A stretch of DNA of 64,000 nt from Entoloma clypeatum (lineage: Eukaryota; Basidiomycota; Agaricomycetes; Agaricales; Entolomataceae), in NCBI GenBank assembly GCA_963565915.1, contig OY751491.1, forward strand, positions 4,216,001 to 4,280,000. Direction: 5' to 3'. The notes under the pieces are model-generated. The model made no database searches and had not been told where the DNA came from. It was given only the letters and a program-made list of their open reading frames with translations. Both the position numbers and the translations under genes were made by a program. Below are positions 20,900-32,366 of the stretch, one piece after another (the first letter of the stretch is position 1; every line of letters begins with the position of its first letter).

Positions 20900-21383
20900 T
20901 GTCACAGTCACAATAGCTCGCGAACTTTCCAACTAGGTCCCCCGCCTTTCCAAAATCTCAGGAGGAATGCCTGCCCACCGAGTCCATCAATTGTATAACA
21001 CAGTGGCCATCCCCGCCTTCACCTATGCTGCAGATGTCTGGTATACCAACATCAGACAGCAAGAAACACCTCGGCTCAGTCGCCATCATTGACAAGCTAA
21101 GCCCTGTTCAACACAGTGGTGCCTCTGTGGTAATGTATCTAGACTCAGCAGAGACCCAACAACTCCAGTACCATCTTGGCCCATCCTTGTGCCACATGGT
21201 ATATGAGGGTGAACTGGTGGGCCTCATCCTAGCCCTTCACCTGCTTACCACCCTTAGGACCCCCTTCGCTCCATCACCACCATTGGCTCAGACAGCCAAG
21301 CCGCCATTTGTGCCCTCAACAACCAATGCCCCCCAGCCCACTACCTCCTCGGCAGAATCCATGATGCCGCAGAGAGACTCCTA
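20900..21383 (+). pseudogene. Degenerate LINE, RT C-terminus and RNase H start
   Basis: In shifting frames the plus strand encodes GMPAHRVHQLYNTVAIPAFT, then YAADVWYT, the RT thumb of a fungal LINE. RNase H motifs follow: YEGELVGLILALHLL (the catalytic Glu region) and IGSDSQAAI (catalytic Asp). It ends in DAAERLL. The frame continues at 22536 after removal of the inserted element, giving ERLLETPSL across the junction. Confidence 0.7.
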
Positions 21384-22533
21384 GTGATGGACAGGGGTAA
21401 CCCATGGGTAAAATTTTTGTACCCGTACTCTTACCCTTGAAAAACTGTACCCCTGGTCAGGGGTAAGGGTTTCCCACACCTGCAGGTGAGGGTTTTTGGG
21501 GGTGTGGGGGGGTACAGAATACCCACGGGAGGGCATTCAAGAGTGGGTGCACACACATGTCACATTGTGTCCCAGTGCTCTACACTCATAATGTTGTGGG
21601 TCTCCCAGCCCACCTCCCCCTGTCCGGCCACTGCCTTCACCTCCCGCACCATTTGGCAGACAGGTAGGTGGTGGCAGTGGGAGTATGGGGTAGTGTATGA
21701 TGGGGTTGCAGGTGGTGCATGCATCTGGCCTCACATGCATCAGCAGAAGAGGGGGCCAAGTTTTTGGGTGCAAGGAGGGATGTTGGGCGCGAGACAAGGC
21801 CTTTGGGTGTGAGGAGGGGCAAGATGAGGCTGTTGGGCAAGAGGAGGGGTCGTTGGGTGTGAGGAGGGGTGAGTCGGGGCTGTTGGGCATTGTTGGGTGT
21901 GAGGAGGGGGAAAACAGGGCTGTTGGGCATGAGGAGTGGCCATTGGGCGTGAGATGAGGTTGTTGGGCAAGAGAAGGGATCATTGGGTGTGAGGAGGGGT
22001 GAGATGAGGCTGTTTGGCATGAGACAAGGCCATTGGGCAAGAGAAGGGGGCATTGGGCATGAGGAGGGGTGAGATGAGGCTGTTGGGCAAGAGAAGGGGT
22101 CATTGGGTGTGAGGAGGCGCAAGGGGGGGTCATTGGGCATGAGGAGGGGCGAGACGAGGCCATTGGGGAGAAGGGGTCGTTGGGCGTGAGGAGGGGTGAG
22201 ACGAAGCCATTGGATAGGAGAAGGGGTTGTTGGTGGGAAGGGGCAAGGATTGGTCGTTGGGCATGAGGAGTGGGCACAAAATGAGGCCGTTGGGGATGAG
22301 GAGGGGTCGTTGTCTTGTGGGCATGATGTTGATGGAGGCGAGGATGTGAGAAAAGTTGCGTCAACTTCAACTGGTTGATTGTTGATTGTTTGGCTCAACC
22401 TAATATCATGTGCCACCCCCAACCTGTCCCAAAGGATAGGGGTTTTTGGAGGGTAAGAATTTCTTACCCTCATCCTTATCCTCCCTCACCCTTCCCCAAA
22501 ACCCTGTGGGTTTTGTGTACCCTTGTCCATCAC
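21384..22533. mobile_element. TA-flanked inverted-repeat element carrying a minisatellite
   Basis: A 1150-bp insertion into the LINE RNase H gene. The ends are GTGATGGACAGGGGTA and, inverted, GTGATGGACAAGGGTA, each next to TA (21382-21383 and 22534-22535). A CTAG 4-bp duplication with ends one base shorter is equally possible. Excision restores the LINE frame exactly. The subterminal parts are G/T-rich (ggggtaagggttt). The centre is minisatellite array 3. There is no transposase, so it is non-autonomous. Confidence 0.8.
21760..22330. repeat. Degenerate minisatellite, array 3
   Basis: About 20 iterations of a word like gttgggcatgaggaggggtg, with variants gttgggcaagag and gttgggtgtgag. It is in the opposite orientation to arrays 1 and 2 and lies inside the 1150-bp TIR element. 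The long minus-strand Pro/Ser-rich open frames here come from the repeat and are not genes. Confidence 0.85.
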
Positions 22534-23330
22534 TAGAGACTCCAAGCCTCACAACACCGCCTGGAGTCAGGCACCCCAGGAACAGGCCCCCCACCCACAA
22601 TGTGGGTGACCTCCAGCTCCACTCGACCCCCGAACATGAGGACTTTACGCCAAATGAATGTCCTGATGAATTGGCCAAACAAGCGGCTTAGGGAACCTCA
22701 AGCAATGCCCCGCTCCTCCCAACATTCCTTTGGAGAAAACCCCTTCCATTCAGCATAACCGCCCTATGCCAAAACCACCTGACCACAGTCAAGGCCTGCT
22801 GGAAAGCATCCCCACACTACCCATCCACCAGCCTCATTGACAAATCCCTCCCATCTAAGAAATACCTGGACCTCATTGCCAACCTAGATTGCTGCCAATC
22901 AGCCATCCTCACTCAACTCCGTACAGGCCACTCACCCCTCAATCAACACCTGTTCCGTATCCACTGTTCCAAAACCCCCTCTTGCCCACACTGCTGAGGG
23001 ATCACCTCTGAAACTGTCCGACACTTCCTCATCATATGCCCGCACTACCAACGAGAGAGATATATTCTATGCCGCAAACTAAGATGCAAAGCTGAGTCCA
23101 TCCCCTTCTCCTCTCTGATTTCACTGTGCTTAAGCCCCTTCTCAACTTCATCCAGTCTTCCAACTGCTTCGCAACTCCCCCCCTGCAAACCCTCTGGTCA
23201 CACCAAAGCAGACACTCAAACCCCCTTTTTTCCTGGCCTCTGACCCCCCCCTACCAACTTTTATCGTCTAACACCTTCCCCCTAGCCTGGTAGGCACTCA
23301 TTGAGTCCACCTTTACCCCTTCTGCTCTGC
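22534..23330 (+). pseudogene. Degenerate LINE, RNase H end and CCHC tail
   Basis: The segment continues the LINE: CPDELAKQAA, LTTVKACWKASPHYP, TQLRTGHSPLNQHLFRI and SCPHC...ETVRHFLIICPHY. The last is the Cys-Cys-His-Cys tail typical of LINEs with RNase H. TGA/TAG stops and shifts make it non-functional. This is a different LINE family from the one at 14073-16678. Confidence 0.7.
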
Positions 23331-23519
23331 AGGCCTGTAGCCAACATGACAAACACTTTACCCACTCACACTTCGCTACCTTTCCTCTCAGGAGTTAACA
23401 GGGGAGTGTGGTCTAAAAAGGTAGAGGATATGCCAACCTGTTCATTCTCTGCTGCCTCATCAGTGGGGGAACATGGTATTCTATGGTTCTTGTAGTTCTT
23501 TTCAATGAGCATGCCAATA

Positions 23520-24035
23520 GTGTTTGAGAGTTCAGTCCAGTCCGGTTTTTTGACCAAAAAATTGATGAACTGGAGACTGGCAGTTCACTTTTTTTTCTCA
23601 GTCTGAAAAGACTGGTTTAAACCAGTTTAAACTGGTAAAATTCTCAACCATTGATACTGTAAACCTACCAAAAGCCTGTTTTTTCAACCAAAAACTTGAA
23701 AATATACTCAATTTGTTATCAATAACATGTTTCTCAAGCATTTTGGATAAAAACTCTTGTAAAAAGGATTGAAAACTGTATAAAAGAACATCTTTGCCCA
23801 TCAAAGTACAGTTTTTGAATGAATATATGGTCAAAAACTGGAACCAGTTCATATTTTTCAGACCCAAAACTAGAACTGGGGTGAACCAGTCCAATTTTTT
23901 TTCCAATTTGGGCAGACTGGAGACTGGTTGAGCTCAAAATCAGTGAGACCTGAACTGCCAGTTCAGGTCTCTTCCAGTCCAGTCCAGTCCAGTTCAGGTT
24001 CATTTTCCAGTTCATAAGACTGAACCCTCAAACAC
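23520..24035. mobile_element. TA-flanked foldback element of iterated cagtccagttcag words
   Basis: A 516-bp element. The left end is GTGTTTGAGAGTTCAGTCC and the inverted right end is GTGTTTGAGGGTTCAGTC, flanked by TA on both sides (23518-23519 and 24036-24037). Both arms are built from short iterations (agtccagtcc, gttcaggt, aactggtttaaac). The element has no coding capacity. Relatives with one recognisable end occur at 33031, 59533 and 61766. Confidence 0.8.
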
Positions 24036-24059
24036 TAACCAGAGGAGGGTTGAGCATGA

Positions 24060-24420
24060 GTAGTGGAGGCTGTTGGCAATGAAAGAGCACTGTTGGGCAT
24101 GAGCAATGAGTTGGGCACTAGTGGTGACAAGAGGACACTGTTGGGGGCAAGAAGAGGCCGTTGGGCAGAAGGAACATGTGTTGGGCCTAAATGGCAGCCG
24201 TTGGGCATGAATGGTAGCCGTTGGGCAAAAGTGGTGATGAGAGGACGCCGTTGAGAATGAGGATGCCGCTGGGTGCAAAGGGACACCATTGGGCAGAAGA
24301 GATGTCGTCAGGCATTGACAGTGACCGCAGGTCATGAGAGGTGGCAGTTGGGCACCAGTGGGGGTGCGAGAGGATGCCATTGATCAGAGGTGGCCATTGG
24401 GTGTGAGTCAAGGTCATGTT
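24060..24420. repeat. Degenerate minisatellite, array 4
   Basis: Iterations of gttgggcatgag / ccgttgggcagaagg at irregular spacing. It starts about 25 bp beyond the right end of the foldback element at 23520-24035 and belongs to the same word family as the other four arrays. Confidence 0.75.
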
Positions 24421-25870
24421 GAGGGATGGAGGGGAGGGACTGAGTGGTGGGCTGAGAGCAAGATCAATAACCACAGAAACCTGAACGACAAACTTAAACT
24501 CGGTGAATTCTGGCAGAGGTTGAATGAAATGACTTTGCCAATTTTTGCTCATTTTGAGTCCAAAGTAATTGGTTAGCTGCTGTTTGATTTCTTCATGTGT
24601 ACCATGTAGAATAAGTAAAAATCTACCTACATCTCATCCTCTGATGTTGAGTAATCTTGCTGGGAATACTTTTCTATTAAAAGACATGGAACTTGTACCA
24701 TGTGCTACTAAAAGCTACATATGGAGCTCGCACCACATGCTACAGGATACTATCAAGCACTATTGTGATCTATGGACTCATGGCCACAGCTACCGTAGCT
24801 ACCGTACTCTGGCTGCAGTGTCTGTAGCCTGAGGCTTTTTCCTGATATCAGTACCCATGATTTCAATAATATGCAATCATATTCTAGCCAAAATCTATAA
24901 TATCATTTAGTATCCAGTATTTGTATGATATACAAAAAAGTGCAATCATATTCTAGCCACAGTCAATAATATCTATCATTTGCACTGGATGCAGTGAAGG
25001 ATACTTAGGGCTGAAGTATTCACAAAGTATTAGAAAAATATTCAAATTTTTATCATGATTTTTTTTACATCTTCCTTGACAAAAAAATCTTGCAAGTATT
25101 AAATACAAATGTTACACTACTATAGAGAACAATATCTAAAAAGTACTTGAATTGAGATTTACTGTACTTTTTATATGCTATTTAGATATTATATATGATT
25201 CTTATACAATAGTTTTGAGGATCATATGAAACAACAATAAAAAAGGCAGATATGCATATCCAATGCTTGAATATTGAAAACATTTAATGAACTTGAGACA
25301 CAATATTTTTATCAAACATTTCAAGGATTTTTTATTATTGGTTTTAGATATTCTATGGATATTGAGAAGGTGAGTATTGATATGTTGTTGAAAAGTGAAA
25401 TTTCAATATATATTTATTATTTTATGAGAGATGTTTGCATACTTTGATCAAAAGTATTGAAAAGGAATCAAAATCAAAACTAAATATTGTAGATGATATG
25501 AATTGGAAAAATATCAGAAAGATATTCTGATATAAACTGAGATTACTGTTCACAGATTACTATGGATATACATTGAATATAATCTACTTTAGTATTAATA
25601 GAATATTGTAAACAAAGATTCTGGTATTGTTTAAATATATTTTCAAATACTGCAAGAAAGTCTATTGAATATTTAGCAGATGAATATCAAAAATATATGA
25701 AAATTAAATGTTCACAGTACCTTTTGGATAGAAAATACAATATGTTCATGTGGAGTTGTGTAAAAATATTGAAAAGTGACATCAAATTATTATCTCAAAT
25801 TTGGAGATGAAATACATAGTAAATATTAAAAAAAAAAAGTAAATACATGTATCACTCACAGCCCATGTTT
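24421..25870. other. AT-rich intergenic stretch, no gene
   Basis: Only short chance frames are present. At about 24856-24985 two copies of a word of about 80 bp (caatcatattctagcc...aatatc...tagtatccagtatttgtat) stand in tandem. Three diverged copies lie at 32822-32985, on the other side of the palindrome and Ngaro element. The remainder (25000-25860) is very AT-rich without visible structure. Confidence 0.5.
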
Positions 25871-26568
25871 GACACCTGATTGGTGGATTTGAAATGCAAG
25901 CCTGATAGTGGATTCTAAATCCACTGCTGGACACATTGCTGCATCCGATCAATTACAAAAACACCTGACAGCCAGATTCTAAATCCAAACCTGGTAGTGG
26001 ATTCTAAATACATTGCTGGCCACATTGCTGCATAAGCTAATCAATTACAAAGACACCTGATGGGTGGATTTTAAATCCAAACCTGGTAGTGGATTCTAAA
26101 TCCGCTGCTGGACATATCACTGCAAATGCCGATTGATTGCAAAGACACCTGACAGCCAGATTCTAAATACTCCAAACCTGGTAGTGGATTCTAAATGTGT
26201 CGCTCAACACATTGCTCCATAAGCTGATCAATTACAAAGACACCTGACAATCAGCTTATGCAGTGATGTGTCCAGCAACATGTTTAGAATCCACTACCAT
26301 GTTTGGATTTAGAATCCACCCATCAGGTGTCTTTGTAATCAATCGGCATTTGCAGTGATGTGTCCAGCAACACATTTAAAATCCACTAACAGGTTTGGAT
26401 TTAAAATCCACCCATCAGGTCTCTTTGTAATTGATTAGCTTATACAGCAATGTGGCCAGCAATGTATTTAGAATCCGGCTGTCAGGTGTTTTTGTAATTG
26501 ATTGGATGGAGCAATGTGTCTAGCAGTGGATTTAGAATCCACTATCAGGCTTGCATTTCAAATCCACC
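25871..26568. repeat. Large imperfect palindrome (foldback element), left 98 percent
   Basis: The left arm begins acacctgattggtggatttg at 25872. Its inverse runs to 26568 and then, beyond the Ngaro insertion, aatcaggtgt at 32777-32786. The symmetry centre is near 26238 (ataagctgat...atcagcttat). Each arm consists of about three tandem subunits of roughly 115 bp, each with cacctga, ccagattctaaatcc and ggtagtggattctaaat. There is no coding capacity. It could form a hairpin of about 350 bp. Confidence 0.85.
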
Positions 26569-26726
26569 TCTTTGGCGCTGTCGTTACTGCAGGTATAACC
26601 CGAAAAATGAATGTATTTAGTGGCATACTAATACATGTGGTTTATCGATTGTGCATGATTTGGGAGAGGCCCCGCTAGGGGCTCCGACTAGCTGTGGTCT
26701 GTGATATGGGACAATGTGAGCAGCGC
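26569..26726 (-). repeat. Ngaro split repeat B2 (terminal)
   Basis: 158 bp, tctttggcgctgtcg...gtgagcagcgc, identical to B1. It contains a short hairpin (gaggccccgctaggggctcc). It forms the 3' terminus of the element. Confidence 0.93.
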
Positions 26727-26840
26727 GGGTGGGCGGTCAAGGCACCGTTGTTCTGCGACTGTCTCGTCAGTTGTCCTCGGTGTCACATTACCACGACTGT
26801 CCAGGGGAGTGGTATGTGGAGAGGGAGTGGAGGGTGGGTA

Positions 26841-26972
26841 AAAGGAAACAAGCTTATCAGCTCGTGCTGCTGGAACGTGGACGCGGCAGAGAGAAAGAGT
26901 TGATGCCGCATCCACGTGATGCGCCGAAGACAATACTCAAGTTCCCTCATGCCTCGCTCACTTGATTGATAC
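26841..26972 (-). repeat. Ngaro split repeat A2 (internal)
   Basis: 132 bp, aaaggaaacaagcttatcag...cttgattgatac. It differs from A1 only at aaca/aacg and lies directly against B1. About 114 bp of unique sequence separates it from B2. Confidence 0.92.
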
Positions 26973-27130
26973 TCTTTGGCGCTGTCGTTACTGCAGGTAT
27001 AACCCGAAAAATGAATGTATTTAGTGGCATACTAATACATGTGGTTTATCGATTGTGCATGATTTGGGAGAGGCCCCGCTAGGGGCTCCGACTAGCTGTG
27101 GTCTGTGATATGGGACAATGTGAGCAGCGC
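26973..27130 (-). repeat. Ngaro split repeat B1 (internal)
   Basis: 158 bp, identical to B2. It lies immediately downstream of the recombinase gene and immediately before A2. The A2/B1 junction (gatac-tctttgg) would recreate the circle junction used as template or integration intermediate in this class. Confidence 0.93.
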
Positions 27131-27188
27131 TCCCCGAGACATTAGGAGTGTAGTGACGCACGCTGAACAGTTGTCCCCATGAAATTAG

Positions 27189-28505
27189 TCAATGCGCTCC
27201 GGCGTTGGTTCTCCGTCGGATGGGCGGCATGGTGTGTCGAAGGAACTCATCGCTTAGAGTGGTGTTGTCCTGCATATAGGGAGCCATGATTTCTGCGTGG
27301 GCTCGTAGATAGACAGTGAAGGCTTCGCTGGCCCATCTTCCCTTTACTCTTAGTGCGTCAAACGGGAGTCCACGGAGGAGATATTCAAGGGTGGCTCCGA
27401 TCCTGATGCTGTGGCCCTGTAGCAGTGGTTGGTTGGTTGCTTTGAGAACTTCGTTGAGACGTCTTATGAAGGCGTGTCGGGTGAGGGGGCGGAATTTTCG
27501 TTCCCCCGTCTTGCGGTACGCGAATAGCGCAGCTTCTTCGGGTGGGTTGTTGATTTTGAAATGGTTTTCGAGTGCGGCTTGGGGATCGGCTTCGTTGTTT
27601 TGTCTTGCCCAGTATACATCCTCCCCACCTGGTGAGGTCTTGGTACGTGGAAGACGGAAGACATGTTGAGTGTTTCCGTGGCGGTCGGTGATGATTTTAA
27701 CATCTTTTCGCTTGACGTGTATGTTGGGATTGAAGTGATCTAAGTTCTGTACTGTGAACTCCCCTAGACGCGCCGCGCACCAAAAGGTGGTCGTGAGGCA
27801 GGCGTAAATTGACGCGTCGAGTGGATCTGCTAAGTTTAGCAGGTTCTTGATGGTGCAAACTGTCGAGAGGAGGAGGGGGGGACGTTTGGCTTTCTTGGAA
27901 TCGGGCGGCGTGAGGTTGAGGGCTGCCCTGAGAAGTGTGTTAATGGTGGGTTTGTGTACATCCAGGGGGAGGCCGTGGATGATGTGCCATGCTCGTATGG
28001 CTGCCATGTAGTTGGTGATGGTGGATACTGAGTAAACACCTGCTAGTGCTGAGGCGAAGACTTCAATGAGTTCGCGGGAGGCTGGGGCTCGATCTCTCTC
28101 TGGGATTCCGGCGTGATCGCAAAATATATGAAATGCCGCCAGACCTGATCCATAAGTTTCTTCCGTGCTTGAAGCCCATGCTTCTTTTAAGATGTCTTCT
28201 ACGTGAGAGACCATTGCTTGAGTGAGGGGAAGAGGTTCGCCTTGGTTGTTGAGTGGTAAACGTGTCGTAACTGGGCGCCAAAGCCTGAGTCGGTCTTTCG
28301 CAAGACAAGGGGGACGGAGGATGATTGTGGGAGGTGTGTCATGGCCATCTGCTGGTGGGATGTTGACATTCATCACGTTGGCTGGTGTCTTCATCCTCAT
28401 TAGGATCTCGGTCGTGGTTGGGGCTGATGGTGGTGCGATGCCGACCGAGGCTAGCACTGCTGTCATTTTCGATGAGGTGGAGTAATTCGAGGGTTTCCTG
28501 TTCAA
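27189..28505 (-). CDS. Ngaro tyrosine recombinase
   Basis: A 438-residue tyrosine recombinase/integrase of the phage-integrase fold. The catalytic set is readable: Arg246 (CAARLGEF), His365 and Arg368 (GHSIRIG), Trp391 (GRWAS) and the nucleophile Tyr399 (FTVYLRAH). The N-terminal core-binding part has SSTEETYGSGLAAFHIFC. The true start may be Met14. It overlaps the end of the RT-RNase H frame by about 165 bp in another frame. It would insert the circular cDNA without target duplication, as seen at the flanks. No lesion is visible. Confidence 0.92.
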   Translation of the reverse strand: MNRKPSNYSTSSKMTAVLASVGIAPPSAPTTTEILMRMKTPANVMNVNIPPADGHDTPPTIILRPPCLAKDRLRLWRPVTTRLPLNNQGEPLPLTQAMVSHVEDILKEAWASSTEETYGSGLAAFHIFCDHAGIPERDRAPASRELIEVFASALAGVYSVSTITNYMAAIRAWHIIHGLPLDVHKPTINTLLRAALNLTPPDSKKAKRPPLLLSTVCTIKNLLNLADPLDASIYACLTTTFWCAARLGEFTVQNLDHFNPNIHVKRKDVKIITDRHGNTQHVFRLPRTKTSPGGEDVYWARQNNEADPQAALENHFKINNPPEEAALFAYRKTGERKFRPLTRHAFIRRLNEVLKATNQPLLQGHSIRIGATLEYLLRGLPFDALRVKGRWASEAFTVYLRAHAEIMAPYMQDNTTLSDEFLRHTMPPIRRRTNAGAH

Positions 28506-30474
28506 GTTTGCTATTTAAGTGGCAGAGCTGGCGTCGTTCGTCAAGGTTGATGAGCTTTGGTTCGTGGTGTCGCGATAGGGTAGCCATCCTGCTCTGAAAG
28601 TCTGAGATGTCATGGACGAGATCTGCGATTTCTGGGGGAATGTCGAGACGAGGGAGGAGGAAGTGGGTGGGGGGGTATATGCCTCTTGACGGACCATCTG
28701 CTGGGTTGCGAGCTGAGGGAACGTAGCGCGTGTGGATGTTAATTCCCAATTCTTCTTCCAGGTCGTGAATTCGTCGAAAGATGTTGTTGATGGCCTGGTT
28801 CTTGCTGCGACCTCGCCACTAACCCTCAACAACTCCCTTGTTGTCTCCGTAGATGTAGAAATGCTTGATGCTGGGATGGAGTTTGATGACCCCGAGGACG
28901 ATGAGCTCAAAGCCGACTGCTTCGGCCCACCCAATGTCCCTGCCATCCGTCTTCCAGCCCTCTGCCAGCGTCCACGCTCGCCATTGTGGTCCGAGGGTGA
29001 TCCCGATTCCTGTCGTAGAGCTGGCATCCGAGAAGGCTTGAAGTTCGAGTATTTCGGTTGGTGGGGAAATGAGTCGAGGGAGTGGGGGTTTGGACAACTG
29101 CTCCGTCCACCATTCAAGGTCCTTGATGACTGATCGTGGTGGGGTGCGTGGCTTGAAGGGTTCGGCGTGAAATAAACCGAACATAATTTCCAGACCCGTG
29201 AGGTATGCGCGGCCTCGTGGGATTACATAAGAGGCATGCAGGAGTTTACCATACAATTTCCTCAGTTCATCGAGATTGTGGGTGCGTTTTGTGGACCAGT
29301 CAACAATGGCTTTGCGGTACTTGTCATTCTTCTTGTGTGGGAGGGAGACTGTTTTATGTTCAAGGTCCCAGTGAAGTCCAATGAACTCAGCCGTCGTGGC
29401 GAAAGGTGTGTCTTTGGTGAGCTGCCACAGAATTCCCAGGTAATTGGATATGTCGTCTATGTCTTGCATGCCATATGCGTACATGTTATTAGGATTGTGG
29501 GCGGGCAGAATTTTGAGTGGGAATTTCATGTCTTCGTGCCACTGTTTGACATGGTTGTCCGGCCAGGTTCTCCCTGTGAACCATAGACGTCCCCCTTCAT
29601 GCTTCTGTCCTCCGTTGTCAATGATGGTCTGCCTCAGGTCATTACGAAGTATGTTGTAAGTTTCAATATGTTCTCGTCGCAGCCTGAAGAAAAGGTGGTC
29701 ATCTACCCACTTGGCTATGGGACCAATGCCCCATGCTCTCATGATGTCTAACCCTGCATCTGCTATGAGGCCGTGGACTCCAGCCGACGAGGCTAACCCG
29801 AAGCAACAGCATGTGTCGATGGCAAATTCATCATCTTCTGATAAGCGCACTACGAGGCCTGGCCACTGATCTGGTCTGATGGGAACAGTGCGATATGCTT
29901 CGGCTACATCTCTTGTTGCTGCTTCGGTTCCCGCAGGTAGGGAGGATATGAGGTTGCAGACAGTGTCGAAAGTTCCCCAGGAGCAAGGAAATTGGGAGGT
30001 GTCAATCGAGATATTGATTGATGGGTTATTGTTGGTGTGACTTGGACGTGGAAAGGACAGGTCCTGAATTAACCTATACTTTCCTGGTTGTCCTGGTTTG
30101 GGAATGATGGACATGGGTGATGTTTGGAAGGGACCGATTTCGGCTTCGAGTTCCAGTTTTGTGAAAGGACCCAGATAATGTTGCTTGTCGAACTCGTTGT
30201 GTATCATATTGTGGAAAAAGTCTGTATACGTGGAAATGGAGGGGTTGTTAGGAGGTGTGTGTGTGTGGAAGATGCGTGTGATGCCCGCGTCGAAACCAAA
30301 GATTAAACTAGTGGGTATGGTAGGGTACTTAGCTATGAGTCCATTGTCTACTAAGGCCTGATGCCAGTGCTGTGGTATGTACGGAGTGATGGCCTCATTT
30401 CTGCGGAGAGCAAGGCTCAGTGAGAGGGCAGGTTTGGGCGCCGTGGGTGCTGACTCCGCATCCTGAGCATTCAT
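28339..30474 (-). CDS. Ngaro reverse transcriptase - RNase H, one in-frame TAG
   Basis: The RT has motif A TRDVAEAYRTVPI (Asp189) and motif C KWVDDHLFFR (Asp258, Asp259), the divergent W-V-D-D form of tyrosine-recombinase elements. RNase H follows with FSDASSTTG, WAEAVGFELIV and IYGDNKGVVEG. At 28819-28821 a TAG replaces the Trp expected in GWWRGRSKNQA. The frame then continues through PSARNPADGPSRG, a conserved RNase H end, to 28339. It starts inside the zinc-motif ORF. The sequence is otherwise intact. Confidence 0.9.
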
Positions 30475-30874
30475 GTCGTTTGCTGTGATCTGCGCGATTG
30501 CAGCCGCTGACTCGTTGCCAGTCCAAGCATAGGACTTGGCTGAGGGGGTTGACCAGTTGCCCCTTCGAGTCCCGGGAGCATCTGGTCCTCTTACCGTTCC
30601 ATGAGGATGTCGCAGCGCAGTCTGCGATCTTGTGCGCGTGTCTCCCTAGACAGACAGCGCATGCGGAGAGGCTGGTTGGGACAGTCTTCTCGGTGCTCCT
30701 TCGGGTTCGGTTCCTCTTGCCGCGTTGGGGGGAAGCCGAGCGAGAACGGCCACCTCTGCGTGCAGCTGGGGATGCAGAGCGTTGTCCATGGCGTCCTCGA
30801 CCCAATCGGATGCGGTGGGATCTCGGGGGGGAACGGGCTGGGGAAGGTGAGCGGTTGCTGGAGCTGTGGTCCAT
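30395..30874 (-). CDS. Ngaro Cys/His-rich gag-like ORF
   Basis: A 159-residue protein with an Arg/Ser-rich start (RSPSPARSPPRSHRIRLGRG). It has a Cys/His set (CAVCLGRHAHKIADC...C...LC.DWQRVSGC) ending RHECSGCGVSTHGAQTC. This pattern recurs in basidiomycete DIRS/Ngaro elements just before RT and probably binds nucleic acid. It overlaps the RT frame by 80 bp. It may be the last exon of the longer gag upstream (see 31490-32366). Confidence 0.75.
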   Translation of the reverse strand: MDHSSSNRSPSPARSPPRSHRIRLGRGRHGQRSASPAARRGGRSRSASPQRGKRNRTRRSTEKTVPTSLSACAVCLGRHAHKIADCAATSSWNGKRTRCSRDSKGQLVNPLSQVLCLDWQRVSGCNRADHSKRHECSGCGVSTHGAQTCPLTEPCSPQK

Positions 30875-31489
30875 GGTCCGCTTCCGTGATTGCGAGCGTT
30901 TGTGGCGGTGTTCTGAAGCCGAGAAGTAGGAGAGGGGGAAATCGCGATTTGGGGGAGAGTGGATTCAAAGAGAGTGGTGTGCCGCCGAGTTTTAAAGGTT
31001 GAAAGAGGGGGAGGAATGAGGGGAAGGCATGGATGTGGTGGTGATGTGATCATGCATGTGGTTGAGGCGTGTTGGTGACGCGAGAATGATAAGGTGCGCG
31101 GTGAGCGAGGAGCGGCACGCATTGTCATCGAGGCACAGGTGTGTGTGTCCGTGAGCGAGGAATAGAAAAGAGTGAGCAACAGACCCGATGATTGGGTTGA
31201 AGTAGGATGAGTGTATGGGTTCGGTTGGTTTGGAAGCACGACGCGACACGTGATGATGCGGCGTTGGTTATGTGCGGGCCGTTTGCACGTTGCAGTCGTG
31301 AGACATGTGCGGCCAGACGCCAGTGTAGCGTGAGGTGGATGCATGACGCAAGCGAGCATCGGTGTGACGCCGGTTGTGCGCATGTGAATGGGTTTGTTTG
31401 TTGAGGTGATAGTACGGTATGATTGGGTTGATGAGAAATGAATGGGAAAATCGTGAATAAAGCTGAATGTTGTTTGAGAAATTGAGAAC

Positions 31490-32366
31490 GTACCATGCTT
31501 ATGTTGTTCCTGACGAACGTGAGGCGGGCTTGGATGTTGAGTAGGCGTTGAGAGCTGAATTCGGCAATGTCGAAGGCATCGTCGGTGCCTAGGGTGTCGA
31601 ACCACTGTTTTCGAACTATGGCCTGATATTCGATGAGGGCGTCATCTATGTCGTAAGCTTGGTTAGTGCGTTCGAAGTCTAGGCCACAGAAGAAGTCGAC
31701 TATAGCGTTGATGTGGGTAGGTGGGAAACGCTCTTCTTTCATCGTGCGTGCGAAGATCTTCCCTGCGAAGGAGATTTGATCCCAGGTGAGCGCTGTGTCA
31801 GGTTGCGCGTTGCGAGAGGCTTTCGTGGTGGAGATGGAGCGTAGTTGAATAGATGTGGAGTCATCCATGGCGATGCCGAAGGTTTCGTTGGCGACAGATG
31901 TGGTCGGTCTGGCGGCTTCGAGACAGCCTTCCTTCGTGAAGTACCACAGTTCTACCCATTCACCTTTGCGCAGTTTCCCTTTGGCGTAGTCGGAGGGTTG
32001 GAGTTTGTCGTTCCTCGGTACTCCTGCTCCCCTGGGGAATGCCCCTGCTTTGGCGACTTTCTTCTCCGAGTCTTTAGCCGCTTCTTGCGTAGCCAATCTT
32101 TCTGCTTCTCGCAGTGCCTCCTGTTCGTCCGTTTCTCTTGTGATCCTTTCCGCCTCCTCTCGCTCTCTCTGTTCCTCCGCTAATTTGGTTTGCTCCCATT
32201 GGTCGTGTCGGATTTGCCGGTAGGCTACCCATGATTCTCGTAGGAGTAGGATGACTTCGTCTGGGGCCACGTTGCGGTTGAGGAGATTCTGCCTCGAGGT
32301 GGTGTAGGCCTCTCCCTCAAAATTGGGTTCAGTGTCGAGAAGGGGGTCGGGGATGTTGAATGGCAT
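31490..32366 (-). CDS. Ngaro gag-like N-terminal ORF
   Basis: The reading frame starts MPFNIPDPLLDTEPNFEGEA. It has a charged coiled coil (about residues 60-110, EEQREREEAERITRETDEQE). Then come LRKGEWVELWYFTKEGCLEA and a helical end (FSSQRLLNIQARLTFVRNN). This protein type is widespread in Agaricomycetes as the first ORF of such elements. The frame stays open to 31125 but loses family character at ISM-GTACGTTC near 31490, a good intron donor. I therefore end it there and infer splicing to the zinc-motif exon. Its function is probably capsid-like. Confidence 0.7.

Noticed and set aside
21760..22330. CRISPR-like regularly spaced repeats
   Set aside because: Repeat words vary, spacing is irregular and the spacers are repeats themselves. 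The genome is eukaryotic.
27189..28505. Crypton DNA transposon as the owner of the tyrosine recombinase
   Set aside because: RT-RNase H and gag-like ORFs on the same strand and the A1-B1-A2-B2 repeats identify a retrotransposon instead.
30646..31605. 319-codon minus-strand frame overlapping the Ngaro gag region
   Set aside because: Ser/Pro/His-rich and without motif. It spans the proposed intron and overlaps the better-supported Cys/His ORF in another frame.
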